Below, piece after piece: positions 33,104 to 40,323 of a stretch of 64,000 nucleotides of DNA (position 1 is the stretch's first letter; every line of letters begins with the position of its first letter). The stretch comes from Acetatifactor muris (GTDB lineage Bacteria; Bacillota; Clostridia; Lachnospirales; Lachnospiraceae), in contig JAMPHD010000001.1 of assembly GCA_023663635.1 (NCBI GenBank), positions 197,614-261,613 of the forward strand, read 5' to 3'. A program made the translations under genes and the position numbers. A model generated the notes under the pieces. That model searched no databases. It was given only the letters and a program-made list of their open reading frames with translations, and was not told the origin of the DNA.

Positions 33104-34010
33104 GTCTCGCACCTCCCACCAGATTGATATAGAAACTCTCCAGACTCTCATCGCGCTCCTGCAGGGAGATGACTTCGCAGTTCTCCCGGGCCAGAGCCGC
33201 GGCCAGTTGGGAGACATGCGGTTTGGCGAACACATCGGCCCGGGTGTCGGACAGTATTTTGTACTCCACACCCATCTTGTCCAACACGCGGGTCAATGCC
33301 CCCGTGTCGGTTACTTCCATGCGCACACATTTTCTGCACGCGGCCTCCAATTCGGCCGCACTCATCTCACGCACGATCCGCCCGTTGTTGATAAAGCCGT
33401 ACCAGGTGGCCAGTCTGGACAATTCATCCAGTATGTGGCTGGAGATCAGCACCGTGATCTGCTGTTCTCGGTTCAGTCTCAGGATCAGTTCTCGCATTTC
33501 TATAATGCCCTGCGGGTCCAGACCGTTGGCGGGTTCGTCCAACACCAGAAAATCCGGGGCTCCCGCCAGAGCGACGGCGATGCCCAGCCTCTGGCGCATA
33601 CCGAGGGAGAAGTGCTTGGCCTTTTTCGAGCCGGTGTTCTCCAAGCCCACCAGTTTCAGGATGTCCCGAAGTCCGTCAAAAGAGGGCAGACCGAGAATCC
33701 GGTATTGCTGTCTCAGATTGTCCTCCGCGGTCATGTCGAGCCAGATGGAGGGAGTTTCCACCACCGCGCCCATCCTTCTGCGGGATTTGGCGATATTCCT
33801 GTCAAGATTGTCCCTGCCGTACAGGGTGTAACTGCCCATGGTGGGATCCTGCAGTCCGCAGATCAGGCGGATGAGGGTGGTCTTGCCGGAACCGTTTTGA
33901 CCCACGAATCCGTAGACGGATCCCTTGGGCACATTCATGGTCAGTCCGTTCAGCGCCTTAAAATGTCCGTAGGACTTTACCAACGCGTTGGTCTGAAGTA
34001 CATAGTCCAT
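33096..34010 (-). CDS. ABC transporter ATP-binding protein
   Basis: 304 residues from the ATG at 34010, with AGGAGG about 10 nt upstream; an upstream frame extension lacks an SD. Walker A is GFVGQNGSGKTT, signature FSLGMRQRLGIAVALAG, Walker B FLVLDEPANGLDPQG and the H-loop ISSHILDELSR. This is the BcrA/lantibiotic-immunity type of ATPase. It works with the permease at 32255-33103. Direct repeats upstream of it (34058-34098) could bind the response regulator. Confidence 0.92.
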   Translation of the reverse strand: MDYVLQTNALVKSYGHFKALNGLTMNVPKGSVYGFVGQNGSGKTTLIRLICGLQDPTMGSYTLYGRDNLDRNIAKSRRRMGAVVETPSIWLDMTAEDNLRQQYRILGLPSFDGLRDILKLVGLENTGSKKAKHFSLGMRQRLGIAVALAGAPDFLVLDEPANGLDPQGIIEMRELILRLNREQQITVLISSHILDELSRLATWYGFINNGRIVREMSAAELEAACRKCVRMEVTDTGALTRVLDKMGVEYKILSDTRADVFAKPHVSQLAAALARENCEVISLQERDESLESFYINLVGGARHE

Positions 34011-34057
34011 AAAGATGATACCTCCTGTGTTTGATACGGACATATTACGGCAAAAAA

Positions 34058-34098
34058 GTTGAGATACGGGTTAAGGAAACCGTTGAGAAAAGGTTGAG
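34058..34098 (-). promoter_or_regulatory. candidate response-regulator binding repeats
   Basis: On the minus strand CTCAAC occurs at 34098-34093 and 34087-34082, exactly 11 bp apart, and again at 34063-34058. Direct repeats one helical turn apart are the normal binding pattern of OmpR-family regulators. They sit between the regulator gene and the ABC genes, so the regulator may boost expression of the transporter separately from its own promoter. Confidence 0.45.
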
Positions 34099-34100
34099 AT

Positions 34101-34766
34101 TTAAGATTCCCTCATCTTGAATCCGATGCCCCATACGGCCTCTATGGGATCCTGCGGGTAAATCCCGCGGAGTTTGGCGCGCAGATGGCTGATATGAGTC
34201 TTCAGGGAACTCTCGGTGCAGTCGGGCGTGTCCGCGCTGATCTCCTCCAACAGCCGGGATTTGGTGATCACCTGCGTGGGATTTTGCATTAACAACTTTA
34301 AGATGGCATACTCCGTTCTCGTCAGACGCGCCTCGGCATCGCCCGCGGTGACGGCGCGGGTATCCATATTCAATGTGAGGTCGCCGAAAGTCAGGGCGGA
34401 GGATGAGGGCAGGGCATCCGCTCTGCGCAGCTGTACGGCGATCCGGGCCAACAGCTCCCTGGTGTCAAAGGGCTTGGTCACATAGTCCGCGGCGCCTCCC
34501 AACAACAGATCCACCTTGTCGTCCACGTCCGCCCGGGCGCTCATCACAATGACGGGAATCCCCTGCATTTGGGGAAGGACTTCCTCCCCGCTAAGTCCCG
34601 GCAGCATGAGATCCAACAGCGCCAGATCCGGTCTGTCGCGGGACAAAAGAAGCACCGCCTCGGTGCCGGAATAGGCGCGGGTCACGCCATATCCCGCTCC
34701 GGTCAGAGTCTCCTCGAGCATATTTCCGATATGCATATCATCGTCAACGATCAGTATTGTCTTCAA
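34101..34766 (-). CDS. OmpR-family response regulator
   Basis: About 221 residues from a TTG start at 34766 (GGAGTG 8 nt upstream), giving MKTILIVDDDMHIGN; an in-frame TTG at 34787 has no SD. Receiver residues D8-D10, D52 (LALLDLMLPGLSG), a conserved Lys in YVTKPFDT. The winged helix has LTRTEYAILKLLMQNPTQVI and ends VWGIGFKM. First gene of the leftward regulator-ATPase-permease-kinase operon. Confidence 0.9.
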   Translation of the reverse strand: MKTILIVDDDMHIGNMLEETLTGAGYGVTRAYSGTEAVLLLSRDRPDLALLDLMLPGLSGEEVLPQMQGIPVIVMSARADVDDKVDLLLGGAADYVTKPFDTRELLARIAVQLRRADALPSSSALTFGDLTLNMDTRAVTAGDAEARLTRTEYAILKLLMQNPTQVITKSRLLEEISADTPDCTESSLKTHISHLRAKLRGIYPQDPIEAVWGIGFKMRES

Positions 34767-34810
34767 AATTCCATCACTCCATTCCAAGGCCGTGGGCGGC
34801 GATATATTTG

Positions 34811-34839
34811 ATTCTACCGGTTTGGAGGCGGGATGGCAA
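34811..34839 (-). promoter_or_regulatory. promoter of the leftward two-component/ABC operon
   Basis: Minus strand: TTGCCA (34839-34834), 17 nt, TAGAAT (34816-34811). The start would be near 34804, about 38 nt before the preferred TTG start codon. Confidence 0.7.
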
Positions 34840-34890
34840 GGGGCGGCGGATATGTTCAGACGGGACGTGAGTGTCGGTTCAAATATGTGC

Positions 34891-35121
34891 AGGCGGGTCG
34901 GCGGGAGGGGGAGGCTTTGGCGGATGAGTCACGGTTGGGTGTTTTCTAATAGTGCGGTGGAATAGGGGGCGATTTACGGGTCGGCTCTAAGGCGCATCCG
35001 TGCGCCATAGAGTCTGAACTGCGCGTCCATGCGCAGTTCACCCTTTGTTATGGAACGCACTATAAGAAAACGCGCCAACCTTTGCCTAAATCCGCCAAAG
35101 CCTCCCCCTCTCCTCCCGCCT
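34891..35121. repeat. large imperfect inverted repeat (MITE-like or structured RNA)
   Basis: Arms of about 66 bp at 34891-34956 and 35056-35121 are complementary at roughly three quarters of positions, including the 19-base block GGGGGAGGCTTTGGCGGAT near the outer end and TTTTCTNATAGTGCG at the inner end. The 100-bp centre holds two more perfect hairpins: GGCGCA-tccg-TGCGCC and AACTGCGC-gtccat-GCGCAGTT. There is no open frame or transposase. The gap from 34767 to 35251 contains nothing else besides the two flanking promoters. Confidence 0.75.
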
Positions 35122-35251
35122 CGTAACGGACGAATATAGTCTTTATGAAGTTCCGGCCCGAGTTGCCGGCTATAATAAAAGAGTTGCATATCTGCAAAAC
35201 GCAAAGTGTTCCGGCATATAAATGAAGGGAGTAAGGGGATGGAGAATTTGT

Positions 35252-35728
35252 ATGTCGGACAAAAGGAATTGGAAAAAATTGGTGGTGAGTGTTGCCATCG
35301 CCCTGGGGGCGGGGTGGATCTCCACGCTGCTCGCGCCCGGGATCCCGGAGATCTACGCCACACTCTACAAACCGCCTCTGGCGCCGCAGGGCTGGCTGTT
35401 TCCTCTGGTGTGGACGGTGCTGTATGTGTTGATGGGAGTCGCCGCGGGCAGGATATGGCAGGGACCGGCGGGAGTGGAGAGGAGCAGCGCGCTGCTCTAT
35501 TACGGGATACAGTTGGCGGTGAACATACTGTGGCCCGTGCTCTTTTTCCGTTTTGAGACCTATGTCACTGCGTTTTTCTGGCTGGCGCTGCTGTGGTATC
35601 TGGTGTTCATCACTTTCCGCAAGTTTACCCGGCTGGATCAGACCGCGGGCAATCTGTTGATCCCGTATCTGGTCTGGCTCGTCTTCGCGGGGTATCTGAA
35701 TCTGGCCATCGCCATCGCGGAACACTGA
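35252..35728 (+). CDS. TspO/MBR family protein
   Basis: About 158 residues from the ATG at 35252 (GGAG 8 nt upstream); an in-frame ATG at 35222 would add ten residues. Five membrane helices. TspO signatures: YKPPLAPQGWLFPLVWTVLYVLMG in helices 1-2, QLAVNILWPVLFF in helix 3, and LIPYLVWLVFAGYLNLAIA in helix 5. The family binds porphyrins and lipids and is linked to oxidative and tetrapyrrole stress. It lies 100 nt before rubrerythrin. A TATAAT at 35171 has no clear -35. Confidence 0.9.
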   Translation: MSDKRNWKKLVVSVAIALGAGWISTLLAPGIPEIYATLYKPPLAPQGWLFPLVWTVLYVLMGVAAGRIWQGPAGVERSSALLYYGIQLAVNILWPVLFFRFETYVTAFFWLALLWYLVFITFRKFTRLDQTAGNLLIPYLVWLVFAGYLNLAIAIAEH

Positions 35729-35738
35729 AGGCCGCGGC

Positions 35739-35812
35739 AAAAATATTTTGCGTCTTGGGGGCTTGGAAAAGCAGCCGGTCCGGGTTATAATACCATCAGA
35801 AAAATATTTTGC
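35739..35812 (+). promoter_or_regulatory. rubrerythrin promoter flanked by AAAAATATTTTGC repeats
   Basis: The promoter is TTGGAA (35763-35768), 17 nt, TATAAT (35786-35791). The 13-mer AAAAATATTTTGC occurs just upstream (35739-35751) and again across the start site (35800-35812), 61 bp apart. Its AAAATATTTT core is a palindrome. Two identical palindromic sites bracketing a promoter suggest an operator pair for a redox-responsive repressor (inference). Confidence 0.65.
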
Positions 35813-35830
35813 TCACAGGAGGACAGTGAC

Positions 35831-36370
35831 ATGGCCAATTTGAAAGGAACCAGAACAGAGGCAAATCTGCAGGCGGCTTTCGCGGGGGAGTCCATGGCCC
35901 GCAATAAGTACAATTATTTTGCGTCCAAGGCCAAGAAGGACGGATATGTGCAGATCGCCGCTATCTTCGAGGAGACGGCAGCCAATGAGAAAGAACATGC
36001 CAAGATGTGGTATAAGCTCTTAAATGACGGGATCGGCAGCACGGAGGAGAACCTGAAGGCGGCAGCCGAGGGAGAGCATTTCGAATGGACGGATATGTAC
36101 GCGCAGTTTGCCAAAGAGGCAAGGGAGGAAGACTTTGAGGATATCGCCAAACTCTTTGAGGGCGTGGCCGCCATCGAGAAGGAGCATGAGGAGCGCTATA
36201 GGAAACTCCTGGCCAATGTGGAGAACGGCTTGGTATTCTCCAAGGACGGCGACAGGATCTGGCAGTGTTCCAACTGCGGACATATCTGCGTGGGTAAGGA
36301 GGCCCCTGAGGTGTGCCCCGTGTGCGCGCATCCGCAGGCATATTTTCAGATCAAGCCCGAGAATTATTGA
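35831..36370 (+). CDS. rubrerythrin
   Basis: 179 residues. The N-terminal ferritin-like four-helix domain has the ExxH iron ligands ([18 protein letters not shown] and [17 protein letters not shown]) and opens with [20 protein letters not shown]. The C-terminal rubredoxin domain is WQCSNCGHI ... [13 protein letters not shown] (two CxxC). It reduces hydrogen peroxide to water in anaerobes, using electrons from a rubredoxin or NADH system. SD AGGAGG. A branched terminator follows. Confidence 0.97.
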   Translation: MANLKGTRTEANLQAAFAGESMARNKYNYFASKAKKDGYVQIAAIFEETAANEKEHAKMWYKLLNDGIGSTEENLKAAAEGEHFEWTDMYAQFAKEAREEDFEDIAKLFEGVAAIEKEHEERYRKLLANVENGLVFSKDGDRIWQCSNCGHICVGKEAPEVCPVCAHPQAYFQIKPENY

Positions 36371-36410
36371 CGAGTCACATATTTTGCCGCGAGTCACACG
36401 GCGGCAGGGG

Positions 36411-36472
36411 AGCCCGGTTCGCGGCCGTATCCCCCGGGGTATCCGGGGGAGCGGCCCGACTCGGGCTTTTTT
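36411..36472 (+). terminator. terminator after rubrerythrin
   Basis: AGCCCG (36411-36416) pairs with CGGGCT (36462-36467), followed by T6. Inner segments (GCGGCC with GGCCCG-like, and CCCCC with GGGGG) make a branched, very GC-rich stem. Confidence 0.75.
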
Positions 36473-36500
36473 ATGAAAATGCAGCACCGGCATAAAAATA

Positions 36501-36526
36501 TGAAACTTTTCCGATCGAACCTCGTC
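36501..36526 (+). promoter_or_regulatory. ECF-type autoregulatory promoter
   Basis: TGAAAC (36501-36506), 16 nt, CGTC (36523-36526). This matches the ECF sigma consensus seen for Bacillus SigW/M/X-type factors in both boxes and spacing, and it lies 42 nt before an ECF sigma gene. Confidence 0.75.
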
Positions 36527-36567
36527 CTGTTTGTCAGAGACGGGAAATGATATCTGGAGGATGCGGC

Positions 36568-37128
36568 ATGAGGGATACGGACATACTGGATTTGTACTGG
36601 AAGAGAGATGAGCAGGCCATCGCGGAGACGCAGAAAAGTTATGGCAATTATTGTTACAGTATAGCATGGCATATCCTGCGCTCAGGGGAGGACTCGGAGG
36701 AGTGCGTGAACGATACATGGCTGAAGGCATGGAATGCCATACCGCCCACGCGGCCGCAGCGGTTCGCGATCTTTCTCGGAACCATTACCCGCAATCTGTC
36801 CTTTGACAGATGGAAACGCAAAAATACTTTGAAACGGGGGAGTGGAGAGATGGAGATCGCGTTGGACGAATTGGCGGAGTGCGTGCCCGCTTTGGGCAAC
36901 ACGGAAGATATCGTGGAGGAGGCTGAACTGCGAAGGAGCCTGAATGTCTTTCTGAGTACCCTGAAGGAGCGGGAGAGGAATGTCTTTCTGCGCAGATACT
37001 GGTATGCGGAGGAGTACAGTGAGATCGCGAAACGCTATGGCCTGAAACTGAACACGGTGAAGACCATATTGTTTCGGGTTCGCGGCAGACTCAGGACTTT
37101 TTTGGAAGAGGAGGGCGTGGTGCTATGA
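36568..37128 (+). CDS. ECF-type RNA polymerase sigma factor
   Basis: 186 residues from the ATG at 36568 (GGAGG 7 nt upstream). Region 2 is seen in DLYWKRDEQAIAETQKSYGN and DSEECVNDTWLKAWNAIPPT, region 4 in LKERERNVFLRRYWYAEEYS and AKRYGLKLNTVKTILFRVRG (helix-turn-helix). There is no region 1.1 or 3. The stop overlaps the next gene (ATGA), which encodes a single-pass membrane protein that is probably its anti-sigma factor. The promoter at 36501-36526 suggests positive autoregulation. Confidence 0.93.
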   Translation: MRDTDILDLYWKRDEQAIAETQKSYGNYCYSIAWHILRSGEDSEECVNDTWLKAWNAIPPTRPQRFAIFLGTITRNLSFDRWKRKNTLKRGSGEMEIALDELAECVPALGNTEDIVEEAELRRSLNVFLSTLKERERNVFLRRYWYAEEYSEIAKRYGLKLNTVKTILFRVRGRLRTFLEEEGVVL

Positions 37129-38204
37129 GTGGCAGAGAAGACCGTTCCATATATGACGGGGACAGGGCAAGACGCCGCGAGGCGGCGATGCGTCTGTTCG
37201 AGGCGCTCTCCGGGGTGGACGAGGAATATCTTGCCGCCGGTGAGGCGGAGGTCGATGTGGAGGAGAATAGGGCGGAAAATACGGGGCGGCGCGCAGACAG
37301 ACATGGCGCGGTGCCGTTCCTGCAAAGATACGGCAAGGCGGTGGCAGCGGCGCTGTGTCTGGCCGTGCTCGGAGCAAGTTATCTGAGTCTGCGGTATGGC
37401 GTGATCCCCAGGTCCGCGGACTCTTCCGGAGGGATGGCCCGCGATATGAACGGGGCTCCGGCATGGGAGTCGGCTGCGGAGGCTCAGATGTATGACACGG
37501 CTCCCATGGCCGTGGCGCAGTCGGAGGGGAACTTTGCGGGCGGAGCAGCGGAGGACGGAGCGGCCGGAATCGGATATGCGCAGTCGCCCGAGGCGGCAGC
37601 GGGCGCTGCCAATGATGGTGTGGATCAGCAGCTTGCGCTCAACGGAGTGGAGAATCAGAAAGGGAATGTGACCACAGAGTTGACGGAGAAGAGCAAAGAG
37701 GGCTTGCAGGTCATGATCGATGATACATCGGCCACAACGGCATCGAAGGAGATCACCGTGCGACAGGCGCAGCAGTACGCGGTGGTGGGAGCATTCCTTC
37801 CCACGGTCTGGCCCGCGGACGGCGAGGTGACCGCGGTGTACGGAGACGACACGGCAGGGCAGGAGAGCGTGACATTCCGCTGGACCTATGGCAATCAGTG
37901 GGATGATTTCACGGTCACGGTGCAAAATCTCGGGGAGGACGTGCCGGATTATGTGACGGTTTCCATGGCTGACAAAGCGGCGCCGGAGACCTGTGATGAT
38001 CCCGTTTTCAGAGCGGAGGATTTTGACAGAGACTGTGTGGAGGCCCGGATCGTGAGCAACGGCGGGGACAGAGGAGACACGGACACGCCCCGGGGACGCT
38101 TTGCCGTATTGTATCAAAGCGGTGAGGAGTATGTGCTCGTGAGCTTTAACGGGCGCGGCAGCACGGAAGAAATTTGGGAGATGATGGATTCCGTGGGAGA
38201 GTGA
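37125..38204 (+). CDS. putative membrane anti-sigma factor
   Basis: 359 residues. The first 70 are cytosolic and helical (RRREAAMRLFEALSGVDEEYL), suited to binding the sigma factor. One membrane helix lies at about 71-89, followed by a large extracytoplasmic region: an Ala/Gly-rich linker, then about residues 180-359 as a folded domain ending in YVLVSFNGRGSTEEIWEMMD. It overlaps the sigma gene by 4 nt (ATGA). Clostridial ECF operons commonly carry such membrane partners of low similarity; no zinc-binding HxxxCxxC motif is seen, so it is not a ZAS-type anti-sigma. Confidence 0.65.
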   Translation: MSGREDRSIYDGDRARRREAAMRLFEALSGVDEEYLAAGEAEVDVEENRAENTGRRADRHGAVPFLQRYGKAVAAALCLAVLGASYLSLRYGVIPRSADSSGGMARDMNGAPAWESAAEAQMYDTAPMAVAQSEGNFAGGAAEDGAAGIGYAQSPEAAAGAANDGVDQQLALNGVENQKGNVTTELTEKSKEGLQVMIDDTSATTASKEITVRQAQQYAVVGAFLPTVWPADGEVTAVYGDDTAGQESVTFRWTYGNQWDDFTVTVQNLGEDVPDYVTVSMADKAAPETCDDPVFRAEDFDRDCVEARIVSNGGDRGDTDTPRGRFAVLYQSGEEYVLVSFNGRGSTEEIWEMMDSVGE

Positions 38205-38239
38205 GAGATCTCTTCCGGGTGTTGGAGCGTGACGGTGTG

Positions 38240-39145
38240 TTACCGCTCCCACCGCCCGGAGGCTCCGCAGGGCAGCGTCAGACCGCTCTGTGTCACGGGC
38301 AGACCGATCTCTTCGGCCTCCACCCGGCCGCCGAATCCGGAGACGATGGCGCTGTGCAGCATGTAGGACAGCACGGCGGGCTGCAGTCCCGTGGTGTAGG
38401 AATTTATCAGGAAAAAGATCGCGTCATCGGAGAGCAGCCGGCTTGTCAGTTCGATAAAAGGCCAGATGCTCTCCTCTATCTTCCAGATCTCTCCCTTGGG
38501 TCCTCTGCCGTAGGACGGCGGATCCATGATGATGCCGTCATATTTGTTGCCGCGGCGGATCTCCCGCTCCACGAATTTAACGCAGTCGTCCACCAGGTAG
38601 CGTATGGGCGCATCGCCCAGACCTGAGGAGGCTGCGTTTTCTTTGGCCCATCCCACCATGCCCTTGGAGGCGTCCACATGGGTGACGGCCGCCCCCGCGG
38701 CCGCGGCGGACAGGGTGGCGCCCCCGGTGTACGCGAACAGATTCAGGACTTTGACCGTCCGGGAGGGATCTTTGCGCAGCGCGCCGCAGATCAGCCCGGA
38801 GAACCAGTCCCAGTTGGCGGCCTGTTCCGGAAACAGCCCCGTATGCTTGAAACTGAAAGGTTTTAAATGAAAGGTGAGCATCCCGCGGGTCAGGGGATAG
38901 TGTTCGGGATTGGCGTATCCGATGCTCCACTCCTCCGGCAGATCCCAAAATTCCCACTGCCCGCCGCCCTTGGAGCTGCGGTGATAGTGGCCGTTTCGGC
39001 GTTTCCATCCGGGATGAGTGTGCGGTGTGCTCCAGATGACCTGCGGGTCCGGACGCACCAGAATATAATCCCCCCAACGCTCCAATTTCTCACCATCGGA
39101 GGTATCCAACACTTCGTAATCTGTCCAGTTATCAGCTATCCACAT
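38240..39145 (-). CDS. class I SAM methyltransferase, RlmI/YccW-like
   Basis: 301 residues. SAM-binding motif VLNLFAYTGGATLSAAAAGA, acidic motif THVDASKGMVGWAKENA, and the catalytic-type YDGIIMDPPSYGRGPKGEIW. This set is characteristic of the RlmI/YccW group of rRNA cytosine methyltransferases and their PF10672 relatives. The N-terminal ~100 residues are an extra beta-rich domain without a PUA signature. The true substrate is not determinable here. It converges on the anti-sigma gene and has its own promoter at 39197-39225. Confidence 0.82.
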   Translation of the reverse strand: MWIADNWTDYEVLDTSDGEKLERWGDYILVRPDPQVIWSTPHTHPGWKRRNGHYHRSSKGGGQWEFWDLPEEWSIGYANPEHYPLTRGMLTFHLKPFSFKHTGLFPEQAANWDWFSGLICGALRKDPSRTVKVLNLFAYTGGATLSAAAAGAAVTHVDASKGMVGWAKENAASSGLGDAPIRYLVDDCVKFVEREIRRGNKYDGIIMDPPSYGRGPKGEIWKIEESIWPFIELTSRLLSDDAIFFLINSYTTGLQPAVLSYMLHSAIVSGFGGRVEAEEIGLPVTQSGLTLPCGASGRWER

Positions 39146-39196
39146 ATCTTTTGCCGCCCTTTCCCGGTTTGTGGTATTCGTTCATTCATTGCATTC

Positions 39197-39225
39197 ACTA
39201 TACAGGATTTTGCGGGGTTTGGCAA
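39197..39225 (-). promoter_or_regulatory. promoter of the RlmI-like methyltransferase
   Basis: Minus strand: TTGCCA (39225-39220), 17 nt, TATAGT (39202-39197), about 50 nt before the ATG. Confidence 0.7.
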
Positions 39226-39331
39226 GGGATGGGGGAAGGAGTCGCCGTGACCTTCGCCCGAAACACGGAAATGGTGGAAAACGCAATGATATAGTGATAT
39301 AATATGAAATATATTTGAAGGGTACTGATGA

Positions 39332-39451
39332 ATGAAGGTAAATTATATAAATTTATGGAAATTAATGCCTGATAAGAACATGAAAACTCGGAACTTTATT
39401 AAAGAAAGCGCAGATAAGCGGAAACATTATTACAAGATTTTAAAGGACTGA
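39332..39451 (+). pseudogene. remnant of a small XRE-type HTH regulator
   Basis: A 39-codon frame starting MKVNYINLWKLMPDKNMKT. That start closely follows the common MKVxYxxLWKLLxDKxMKK opening of small clostridial HTH_XRE regulators (normally about 70 residues), but the frame then departs from it and stops at a TGA that runs into the SD of the next gene (AGGAGG, 39452-39457). So the DNA-recognition helix is missing. It may be a decayed regulator, or a short leader peptide. A TATAAT lies at 39298-39303. Confidence 0.45.
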
Positions 39452-39469
39452 GGAGGAGAATACTTTTTT

Positions 39470-39742
39470 ATGGAGAATGAAGCTATTTTAACAAATGATA
39501 AACAATATACTATTTTCAAATATGGAAAATACACGATTCGATTTAAAGCGCCCTATTCTTTGGAAAAATATACACAAGTAAAAGAATGGGACAAAGGATA
39601 TTTGGTAGTTATGGCAAAATATCGACATAATGAGAAACCGGAAGAAGAATATATTGATTTGATTCCAATATTAGAAAATTTATATTTTAACGTAAAAGAT
39701 TTTTTAGACCCAATCAAGAAAGTGAGGATTTCTTATGATTGA
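39470..39742 (+). CDS. small hypothetical protein of an AT-rich gene trio
   Basis: 90 residues, charged and beta-rich (NDKQYTIFKYGKYTIRFKAP), no signal peptide or membrane helix. SD AGGAGG lies 12 nt before the ATG. Overlaps the next gene by 8 nt. The DNA is much more AT-rich than the flanking genes, as are the next two, so the block from 39300 to 40240 looks acquired. Family not recognised with confidence. Confidence 0.6.
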   Translation: MENEAILTNDKQYTIFKYGKYTIRFKAPYSLEKYTQVKEWDKGYLVVMAKYRHNEKPEEEYIDLIPILENLYFNVKDFLDPIKKVRISYD

Positions 39743-39956
39743 TGTGATGAAAGTAGCTGACCACGCGGACATGATAATTAATGGTTATGCATATACGAAA
39801 GAAAAGGATTTTATTAGAGTTCTAAACTTAAATAATATGGAAAAGGCTGTTGTGATCAATAAGGTAGGAGATGTTTTGGAAACCAGTATGGATGATATAG
39901 AGATTCAGATTGTAAAGACATATTGGAATAAAAATAAGGAACTGTTGGAGGAATAA
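39735..39956 (+). CDS. small hypothetical protein of an AT-rich gene trio
   Basis: 73 residues. MIDVMKVADHADMIINGYAY begins a mixed alpha/beta protein with a middle segment FIRVLNLNNMEKAVVINKVG and a C-terminal TYWNKNKELLEE helix. It overlaps the preceding gene by 8 nt, and the next gene starts 1 nt after its stop, so the three are translated together. The short size and coupling resemble the DUF2442/DUF4160-type paired modules, but this protein was not matched to a family. Confidence 0.6.
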   Translation: MIDVMKVADHADMIINGYAYTKEKDFIRVLNLNNMEKAVVINKVGDVLETSMDDIEIQIVKTYWNKNKELLEE

Positions 39957-39957
39957 C

Positions 39958-40236
39958 ATGCCCAAATATTATGAATATAAAATCGAAGGGTATTATCTCT
40001 ATTTTACATCCTTTTGTACGGTTGAATGTATGCACGTCCATGCGAGTGACAAAAAATTGACTGAATCCGGTTCGGCGAAATTTTTTGTGAAAGAAAATGG
40101 GGACAGTATACTTCAGAGGCGAGGAATGTTGAATGACAGGGAGATAAAGAAGATTCAAATTTTTATAAAAAATAACTATCAGGAAATGTATTTAAAATGG
40201 TCACAATACAGTGAACAGGGTTTTTACGAAAATTAA
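39958..40236 (+). CDS. DUF4160-like small protein
   Basis: 92 residues. The pattern GYYLYFTSF ... MHVHASDKKLTESGSAKFFV ... LNDREIKKIQIFIKNNYQEM ends in a helix with a Trp. It matches the general layout of DUF4160: a beta hairpin, a His-x-His strand, then an ERxIRxIxxxIxxNxxxxxxxW helix. DUF4160 genes usually sit beside a small partner and are often suspected toxin-antitoxin or phage-related modules; the activity is unknown. Last gene of the AT-rich trio. Confidence 0.55.
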   Translation: MPKYYEYKIEGYYLYFTSFCTVECMHVHASDKKLTESGSAKFFVKENGDSILQRRGMLNDREIKKIQIFIKNNYQEMYLKWSQYSEQGFYEN

Positions 40237-40264
40237 GAAAGAGCAGGCGCCCCCAAACTCCCTA

Positions 40265-40293
40265 TTGACTTGCAGCGCAAATAAAGGTAAACT
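40265..40293 (+). promoter_or_regulatory. promoter of putP
   Basis: TTGACT (40265-40270), 17 nt, TAAACT (40288-40293), about 30 nt before the start codon. Confidence 0.55.
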
Positions 40294-40323
40294 TTGTATA
40301 AAAATGCAATGAGGAGGAAGTTT

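Noticed and set aside
34891..35121. Insertion sequence
   Set aside because: There are inverted arms but no transposase frame and no obvious target duplication, so it is listed only as a palindromic repeat.
35163..35176. Promoter for tspO at the TATAAT near 35171
   Set aside because: No -35 within the allowed spacing and no extended -10, so it was not listed as a promoter.
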